From positions 682,001 to 746,000 of the forward strand of contig NZ_CP123923.1 in the NCBI RefSeq assembly GCF_030450125.1: a DNA stretch of 64,000 bases, in the 5' to 3' direction. The position numbers and the translations under genes are program-made. The DNA is from Streptomyces sp. WP-1 (GTDB lineage: Bacteria > Actinomycetota > Actinomycetes > Streptomycetales > Streptomycetaceae). Positions 61,682 to 64,000 of this stretch are shown piece by piece. Under the pieces are notes generated by a model that saw only the letters and a list, made by a program, of their open reading frames with translations, did not search any database and was not told the origin of the DNA. The first letter of the stretch is position 1; each line of letters begins with the position of its first letter.

Positions 61682-63223
61682 TCACCGGTGCACAGCCGCG
61701 TCCGCTTGGTCCCGGTTCGCCGTGCCGAGGGCGGGGACGGGGAGTTCACCGGTGACGAGATGGGCGAGGACGACCTCGTACAGATCGGTGCCCCCGGCCA
61801 GCAGCCGGCGCTCCAGGACGGGTTCGGCGGCCCGCACATGCTCCCGTACGGTCTGGGCGTGCACCCCCCGCGCCGTCGCGGCGGGCCCGGCGTTGGCGTC
61901 GGCGGCCAGCCAGGCGCGCAGGGTGCCGCGCAGATCCCGGCCGTCGGCGTCGAGGCGCCCGAGCAGCCCCTCGGCCCAGGAGCGCAGCGCGTCCCCGCCG
62001 AGCAGGTCCGCGAACCCGGTCGGCGCGGCGGGGGCGCTGCCCTCGGTGTCGTACGGGCCGTGCGCCGCCTCGGTGTTGAGCGCGATGTGCGCCACCGCGC
62101 GCACGGCCAGGGCGGAGAAGTCGGCGCCGAGGAGCGCGGCGACCCGGTCCATGCGGGCGCGCACCGTGTTGCGGCTGACGCCGAGCACCTTGGCCGTGCT
62201 CACGGCGGTGAACTCCAGGCCCAGCCGGGTGGTGGCGAGCAGTTCGGCGCGCACGTGGTACGGCAGCGTGTCGAGCGGACGCAGCACGGCGGCCGACCAG
62301 GCGTGCAGCGCGGCCGGGTCCATCAGGCGGGCGGGGCGGGTGCGTTCGGCGTAGACGGCGGTCCGCTCCGGGCTGAAGCGGGCCACGGCGAGGGCGGTGA
62401 CGGCCTGTCCGTAGGCGGTGGCGGTCAGGGCGAGGCGCTGGCGGGGGCTGCCGCCGAGGTAGGTGCCGGGCCGTACGGCGACCAGGGAGCGCAGCCGCTC
62501 CTCCACCTCGGTGGCCGGGCCGAGCACGATGACGTGCTCGTCCATCGCCGGGCAGCGCACCACGAGGGCGCCGCCGCTGGTGGCCGCCCCGCAGTCGTCG
62601 GCGAGCCGGTCGCGTTCGGCGGCGGTGCCCTCGATGACGTACACACGGGCGGTGTCGTTCTCCAGCAGTCCGGGCCACAGTCCCGCGGCGACCCGGCGGG
62701 CGGAGACGATGTCCTCCACCATCAGCAGTTGCAGGATGGCGAGGCGCAGATCGGCGGTGGCCCGCCGCAGCCGGTAGCCGGCGTGTGCCAACTCGCGCTC
62801 GCGCAGCAGGAGTTCGAGTATGCCCGCGGTGTGCCCGAGGATGTCGGTGGTGTGCCGGTCGAAGGGCTCGGGGCGGGCCACGGCCAGTACGGCGGAGGCG
62901 GCCGGGGCGGGGCCCGGGTGCCGTATCCCGACCAGGCGCACATGGCGGGTGCCGTCCTCCAGCGCGGCGGCGGAGACCCGGCCCGCGGCCACCTCGGCGA
63001 CGACGGCGGGGTCCAGGGCGGGCCGCTCCCCCGCTTCGGCGAGGAGGGCGCCGCGCGCGTCCTGGAGACGCACCGCGGATCCGGTGCTGCGGGCGAGCCA
63101 GGCGATCAGCCGGTCGAGACCGCGCCCCGCGGGGCGCAGCTGGTCGAGCAGCTCGCGCGCCCAGGCGCTGTCGGTTCCGTACGACGGCCGGGACACCGGC
63201 TCCTCCTCCGTTCGGCGGGCCAC
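61682..63223 (-). CDS. PucR-type helix-turn-helix regulator
   Basis: 513 residues. A GAF-like N-terminal part (LDRLIAWLARSTGSAVRLQDARGALLAEAG), a central segment, and a C-terminal HTH of the PucR family (LEFTAVSTAKVLGVSRNTVRARMDRVAALL) followed by a second helical domain with another HTH-like stretch (ATARGVHAQTVREHVRAAEPVLE). Large regulators of this kind control purine, amino-acid or antibiotic genes. GTG 63223 follows GGGGAGGG. Confidence 0.85.
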   Translation of the reverse strand: MARRTEEEPVSRPSYGTDSAWARELLDQLRPAGRGLDRLIAWLARSTGSAVRLQDARGALLAEAGERPALDPAVVAEVAAGRVSAAALEDGTRHVRLVGIRHPGPAPAASAVLAVARPEPFDRHTTDILGHTAGILELLLRERELAHAGYRLRRATADLRLAILQLLMVEDIVSARRVAAGLWPGLLENDTARVYVIEGTAAERDRLADDCGAATSGGALVVRCPAMDEHVIVLGPATEVEERLRSLVAVRPGTYLGGSPRQRLALTATAYGQAVTALAVARFSPERTAVYAERTRPARLMDPAALHAWSAAVLRPLDTLPYHVRAELLATTRLGLEFTAVSTAKVLGVSRNTVRARMDRVAALLGADFSALAVRAVAHIALNTEAAHGPYDTEGSAPAAPTGFADLLGGDALRSWAEGLLGRLDADGRDLRGTLRAWLAADANAGPAATARGVHAQTVREHVRAAEPVLERRLLAGGTDLYEVVLAHLVTGELPVPALGTANRDQADAAVHR

Positions 63224-63583
63224 GTGTCCCTCCCCTGTCTTTCCTGTCGGCCGATGTTCGCAGCGGGACGTTACCCGACGGTTCACCTGGCCGTCCGGCC
63301 GGACATGGCTCCGCCGGCGACCCGGGGGGGTGGGGCCGCCGACGGAGGCAACGCCTCCGGGGCCGGGGGGAGGGCTCCGGATGGCTCAGGGTTCGGGTGC
63401 CCGCCGGTACCGGGGATACACCAGGGGATTTTCCGGGGTCGCACCAGGGGATTCCCGGGGATCCCGGGGCGCCGCGGACCGGGTGCGCGCGGGGCTACCG
63501 GGGTTCGTGCGCCAGGCGGTCCGTGCGACAGACGGCGCACCCCGCTGCCCGCGTCGCCCCGGGCGACGGCATAAGCTCGGTGA
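63224..63583. other. Intergenic region with a 23-bp tandem repeat
   Basis: Divergent promoter region between the PucR-like regulator and the YrdC-type gene. No convincing gene is seen: open frames on the minus strand are shadows. It contains two 23-bp direct repeats (63410-63455). Confidence 0.6.
63410..63455. repeat. Two 23-bp tandem repeats
   Basis: Units 63410-63432 and 63433-63455 share the core CACCAGGGGATT and a CCGGGG start, with a partial third unit following. Confidence 0.6.
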
Positions 63584-64000
63584 ATGGCGAAGTACTTCGA
63601 TGTGCACCCCGAGAACCCGCAGGCCCGCAGCATCGCGCAGATCGCCGACTCGGTGCGGTCGGGGGCGCTGATCGCATATCCGACCGACTCCTGCTACGCG
63701 CTCGGCTGCCGGCTGGGCAGCCAGGACGGCGTGGACCGGATCCGGGCCATCCGCCGGCTGGACGACCGCCATCACTTCACGCTGATGTGCCGTGACTTCG
63801 CGCAGCTCGGGCAGTTCGTGCGGGTGGACAACGATGTGTTCCGGGCCGTGAAGGCGTCCACCCCCGGCAGCTACACCTTCATCCTCCCGGCCACCCGTGA
63901 GGTCCCGCGCAAGCTGATGCACCCGAAGAAGAAGACCGTGGGTGTGCGCATCCCGGACCATGTGGTCACCCAGGCGCTGCTGGCCGAGCTGGGCGAGCCG
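63584..64000 (+). CDS. YrdC/Sua5-type threonylcarbamoyl-AMP synthase, partial
   Basis: First 139 residues only; the gene runs out of the window. MAKYFDVHPENPQARSIAQIADSVRSGALIAYPTDSCYALGC is the family start; KASTPGSYTFILPATREVPRKLMHPKKKTVGVRIPDH contains the PGxYTFIL and Arg-Ile-Pro core. Family members make threonylcarbamoyl-AMP for t6A in tRNA. The lysine-rich KKK motif is that of the YciO-like subgroup, whose reaction is less certain. Start ATG 63584. Confidence 0.88.
   Translation, partial: MAKYFDVHPENPQARSIAQIADSVRSGALIAYPTDSCYALGCRLGSQDGVDRIRAIRRLDDRHHFTLMCRDFAQLGQFVRVDNDVFRAVKASTPGSYTFILPATREVPRKLMHPKKKTVGVRIPDHVVTQALLAELGEP

Noticed and set aside
63386..63961. 191-residue minus-strand frame over the right end
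   Set aside because: Antisense to the YrdC-type gene, which has the expected family motifs on the plus strand.

Overview
The window is high-GC actinobacterial DNA and almost certainly a Streptomyces chromosome. Third-codon-position GC is extreme, GTG starts and AGGAGG-type ribosome sites are common, and the families are typical of the genus: DUF5133, FUSC, SpoIIE/PP2C phosphatases, RsbW-like ATPase, SCO6745-like protein, GH46 chitosanase with its operator, class F sortase and ATP-grasp RiPP. No rRNA, phage, insertion sequence or CRISPR array was found. The right end cuts a YrdC/Sua5-type gene.

Layout. 0.4-7.7 kb: transport and secreted hydrolases (AI-2E permease, a 19-residue hydrophobic micropeptide gene with a strong terminator, FUSC protein, a frameshifted MOSC region, GH25 lysozyme, M1 metallopeptidase). 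7.8-16.3 kb: a minus-strand exopolysaccharide locus encoding a secreted deacetylase-like protein, a PelF-like GT4 glycosyltransferase, a polytopic membrane protein, a dehydratase, a sugar nucleotidyltransferase, an epimerase and a spherulin-4/GH135-like protein. Together these recall fungal galactosaminogalactan and bacterial Pel systems. 16.6-28 kb: secreted adenosine deaminase, SGNH esterase, phosphoglucomutase, chitosanase, aldo-keto reductase, DedA protein, MarR plus MFS pump, CsbD.

29.3-39.3 kb is a complete selenocysteine island. It holds formate dehydrogenase Fe-S and NrfD-type subunits, a large catalytic subunit whose in-frame TGA (codon 189) is followed by a SECIS-like hairpin in the E. 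coli FdhF register, selD, tRNA-Sec, selB and selA. selB runs antisense into tRNA-Sec and ends exactly on the complement of its anticodon. A 28-bp fragment of tRNA-Sec is repeated in inverted orientation upstream of the dehydrogenase gene.

39.4-50 kb: signalling and envelope genes (MASE1 protein, PP2C phosphatase, PIG-V-like mannosyltransferase, long-form GAPDH, a TetR regulator with a palindromic operator and its esterase, class F sortase with a likely surface substrate). 51.1-53.3 kb: a small RiPP operon (precursor, ATP-grasp ligase, Gfo/Idh oxidoreductase). 53.2-56.4 kb: a convergent, tightly overlapped operon of EF-hand protein, isopropylmalate-dehydrogenase-like protein, isochorismatase-type hydrolase and methyltransferase. 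56.6-64 kb: two small genes each broken by one extra base in a G/C run, a SpoIIE phosphatase, a class III aminotransferase with an Lrp regulator and a 12-bp inverted-repeat site, a PucR-like regulator and the YrdC gene. The isolated one-base frameshifts (near 3.38, 3.82, 56.72 and 57.17 kb) sit in or near G/C runs and may be assembly errors rather than real decay.
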